The position numbers and the translations under genes were made by a program. Under the pieces are notes generated by a model that was not told where the DNA came from, ran no database searches, and was given only the letters and a program-made list of their open reading frames with translations. 6,654 nt of DNA from an archaeon (GTDB lineage Archaea > EX4484-52 > B79-G9). This document shows positions 5,042 to 6,654 of this stretch, piece by piece (position 1 is the stretch's first letter; every line of letters starts with the position of its first letter). Location of the stretch: NCBI GenBank assembly GCA_030630425.1, contig DAOVNB010000033.1, positions 1 to 6,654 on the forward strand. Reading direction: 5' to 3'.

Positions 5042-6337
5042 ATGCCCGCAATTGATGTTTCAAAAATTGGTGAAGGTGGGGGTATTTTTTGCCGCCCTGC
5101 AATTCATGATAATATCGCCTATTTTGGCGCATGCGACAAGTATTTCTATGCGATTGGCACCAAAGACGGCAGTGAATTATGGAAAATATTTACCGATGGG
5201 GCTATACTGTCATCTCCCGCGCTTGACAACGAAATGCTTTACTTCGGCTGTTTTGACAGCTGCCTTTATGCAGTTTCCATAAAAGAAAAAGATATTGTAT
5301 GGAAACTAAGAACTGGGGGAATCATAGCTTCTTCACCGATTGTAAAAGGCAACATCATCTATTTCGGCTCGTGCGATTCTTACCTTTACGCCGTATCTGC
5401 CAAAACACATGAAACCTTATGGAAATTCAAAACAGGGAATGAAATAATCGGAAACCCCATAATCGATAATGATAAAATATATTTCGGCTCAACAGACAAA
5501 TATTTTTACTGCCTTGACAAGAAAGGCGTTTTTGTATGGAAATTCCTTGCAGGGGGTGAATTTCTTATTGGCGAGCCCTGTATTTCAGACAATACGGTTT
5601 ACGCCGCAGCATCGGATGGCTACCTGTATGCACTTGATAAAAACACAGGAGCGTTAAAATGGAAATTCTTATCCGGCGAAGAAGCATATCTCTGCAATGC
5701 CTGTGATGAAAAACATGTTTATTTCGGAAGCCGCGACAGGTACCTATACGCGCTGGATAAAAACACAGGAGAAGTTAAATGGAAATTCCGTGGCAACATG
5801 AGTTTTAATATGCCCCCCATTATTACAAAAGACCGGATATATATCGGATTGGACAAGATATACGCAATTGACAAAAAAGGGCATCTTATCTGGCAATACA
5901 ATTTTTCAGAAATAGTGGATGCTTTTTCTTTTGCCTATAGTCCTGTGTTATACAAAAACAAACTCTATTTCACAGCCTTCGACGGATATTTTAGGTGTAT
6001 TGATATTGACGGAAACCCGCTATGGGAATTCAGGACAAATGCGCCAAGAGGTGTAGAATTTAAACCCGGAGTTATGACATCAGTTTCATGGTGGGATGAA
6101 AAACAGTTCTCTGTTTTTGAAGAAGAGCATTCTTTCGCCCCGGCAGAACCCTACCCCATACTTTCAAGATACGGAACCGACATCCTGACAGAACTTGAAG
6201 ACAAAATCGAAAACAAGTATGTTGACATGAAAAACCCATACCTTAAGGACAAAAAATATGCTGAACCAACATCAATATATACCGAAAAGAAAAACACAGA
6301 AAACACAAACAAATGGAAAAAAGTTTTTGGGATTTAA
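5042..6337 (+). CDS. Cytoplasmic eight-bladed PQQ-like beta-propeller protein, copy 2, with conserved C-terminal tail
   Basis: The tandem paralog of the gene 36 bp upstream: 431 residues, eight blades in the same register, no signal peptide. The only length difference is one extra residue in blade 7 (ITKDRIYIG against ITDILYIG). By hand alignment about 70% of all positions are identical. Blades 2, 3, 5 and 6 are most alike, blades 4, 7 and 8 have diverged most, and the last 76 residues differ only at K418N and D423N. Cysteines 31, 70, 74, 111, 157, 218 and 319 match copy 1; C17, C180 and C221 are specific to this copy. Several blade-edge loops differ (for example NEIIGNP against NEVQSDV in blade 4), which could change ligand or partner choice. 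The ATG directly follows an AT-rich gap with a TATA-like element about 27 bp upstream, so it looks leaderless, with read-through from copy 1 possible. The stop overlaps that of the convergent gene by 4 bp. A shared role with copy 1, perhaps as a heteromeric pair, is inference. Confidence 0.9.
   Translation: MPAIDVSKIGEGGGIFCRPAIHDNIAYFGACDKYFYAIGTKDGSELWKIFTDGAILSSPALDNEMLYFGCFDSCLYAVSIKEKDIVWKLRTGGIIASSPIVKGNIIYFGSCDSYLYAVSAKTHETLWKFKTGNEIIGNPIIDNDKIYFGSTDKYFYCLDKKGVFVWKFLAGGEFLIGEPCISDNTVYAAASDGYLYALDKNTGALKWKFLSGEEAYLCNACDEKHVYFGSRDRYLYALDKNTGEVKWKFRGNMSFNMPPIITKDRIYIGLDKIYAIDKKGHLIWQYNFSEIVDAFSFAYSPVLYKNKLYFTAFDGYFRCIDIDGNPLWEFRTNAPRGVEFKPGVMTSVSWWDEKQFSVFEEEHSFAPAEPYPILSRYGTDILTELEDKIENKYVDMKNPYLKDKKYAEPTSIYTEKKNTENTNKWKKVFGI
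6209..6279 (+). repeat. 71-bp exact repeat, copy in the second propeller gene
   Basis: Identical partner of 4877-4947, in the same reading frame and direction. As a direct repeat 1332 bp apart, it could support recombination that deletes or amplifies one propeller gene, or gene conversion between the tails. Confidence 0.9.
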
Positions 6338-6654
6338 TAATCTTTTTCATCCCCACGATGCCAATTTACAACTAGTGCAATCGCTTCCGGACGATATTTA
6401 AGTAACATCTTTGCATCGATTTTGCCCGTTTTTTTAACAATTTCTTCTAGTTCCGCCACATGAGAATCTATATTAAAAGCATTAAAAGGAAGGGCCTTTG
6501 GCTCTTCAATACTAACAACATCTTCTACTCCAGTTATTCGAAGATTCACCCGGGAAGGATATATATTTGGCTCTTTACGGCTTTCTTTATCTAAAAGAAT
6601 TCGCTGATAAACATCATTAGTATCTAAATATTCAAAAAACCGTATCTTAAGTTC
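6334..6654 (-). CDS. Unknown protein, C-terminal part (5' end outside window)
   Basis: The frame is open from the right edge of the window to a TAA stop at 6336-6334, giving 106 residues of a longer protein. A GTG at 6549 could start a 71-residue protein, but the frame stays open upstream with similar composition (…RILLDKESRKEPNIYPSRV then NLRITG), so I treat it as internal. The visible part is soluble, without membrane segments or cysteines, and looks mixed alpha/beta: a likely strand NLRITG, a helix around HVAELEEIVKKTGKIDAKML, then LKYRPEAIALVVNWHRGDE near the end. I do not recognise the family. It converges on the second propeller gene with a 4-bp overlap of stop codons, so it is not part of that operon, and their transcript 3' ends must overlap. 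Confidence 0.6.
   Translation of the reverse strand, partial: ELKIRFFEYLDTNDVYQRILLDKESRKEPNIYPSRVNLRITGVEDVVSIEEPKALPFNAFNIDSHVAELEEIVKKTGKIDAKMLLKYRPEAIALVVNWHRGDEKDY

Noticed and set aside
4926..5282. 118-codon open frame spanning the junction of the two propeller genes
   Set aside because: It overlaps the tail of copy 1 and the first two blades of copy 2 in another frame; its translation has no domain pattern, and the overlapped frames are clearly real genes.
3713..6337. Propeller proteins as PQQ-dependent dehydrogenases
   Set aside because: No signal peptide, no vicinal disulfide Cys-Cys pair and no catalytic Asp/Ca-site signature; only the generic Trp-docking repeat is present.
6334..6549. 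Complete 71-residue gene starting at the GTG at 6549
   Set aside because: The frame remains open to the window edge with similar composition, and no TATA element at the usual spacing before the GTG was convincing, so a truncated longer gene is more likely.

Overview
The window reads as a piece of an archaeal chromosome. The main evidence is the alanyl-tRNA synthetase on the minus strand, which has the archaeal layout: an N-terminal Cys-rich module before the class II catalytic core, and archaeal-style motif 2, motif 3 and editing-domain sequences. Every gene whose start lies in the window also has an archaeal TATA-like element about 27 bp upstream of a candidate start codon, and none has a clear Shine-Dalgarno sequence. 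TGA is used as a stop and does not interrupt the long frames, so the code is standard. The lineage is not settled. The small single-pass and multi-pass membrane proteins and the compact spacing would suit a DPANN-type archaeon, but that is a guess.

Layout. Minus strand, left half: alaS (745-3336), then 36 bp later an uncharacterised type II membrane protein with a coiled-coil, eight-cysteine ectodomain (25-708), followed by a T-tract likely to be a terminator. A divergent AT-rich promoter region (about 3337-3418) carries two identical 10-bp palindromic TATA boxes. They serve alaS to the left and, to the right, a 90-residue four-helix membrane protein (3419-3691). Two tandem paralogous beta-propeller genes follow on the plus strand (3713-5005 and 5042-6337). 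The right edge holds the 3' part of an unknown minus-strand gene (6334-6654). Its stop codon overlaps that of the second propeller gene by 4 bp, in convergent orientation.

The most unusual content is the propeller pair. Each protein has eight PQQ-like blades, no signal peptide, seven cysteines at matching positions, and an identical-looking C-terminal tail of about 76 residues that does not resemble a blade. By hand alignment the propellers are about 65-70% identical, while the tails differ at 2 of 76 residues despite 14 silent changes, and they contain a 71-bp stretch with no differences. This suggests two propellers of diverged specificity that share a conserved docking or effector tail. 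The small membrane protein upstream could be their membrane partner, but only proximity supports that.

There is no tRNA, rRNA, CRISPR array or insertion sequence that I can see, and no gene-free stretch longer than about 85 bp.
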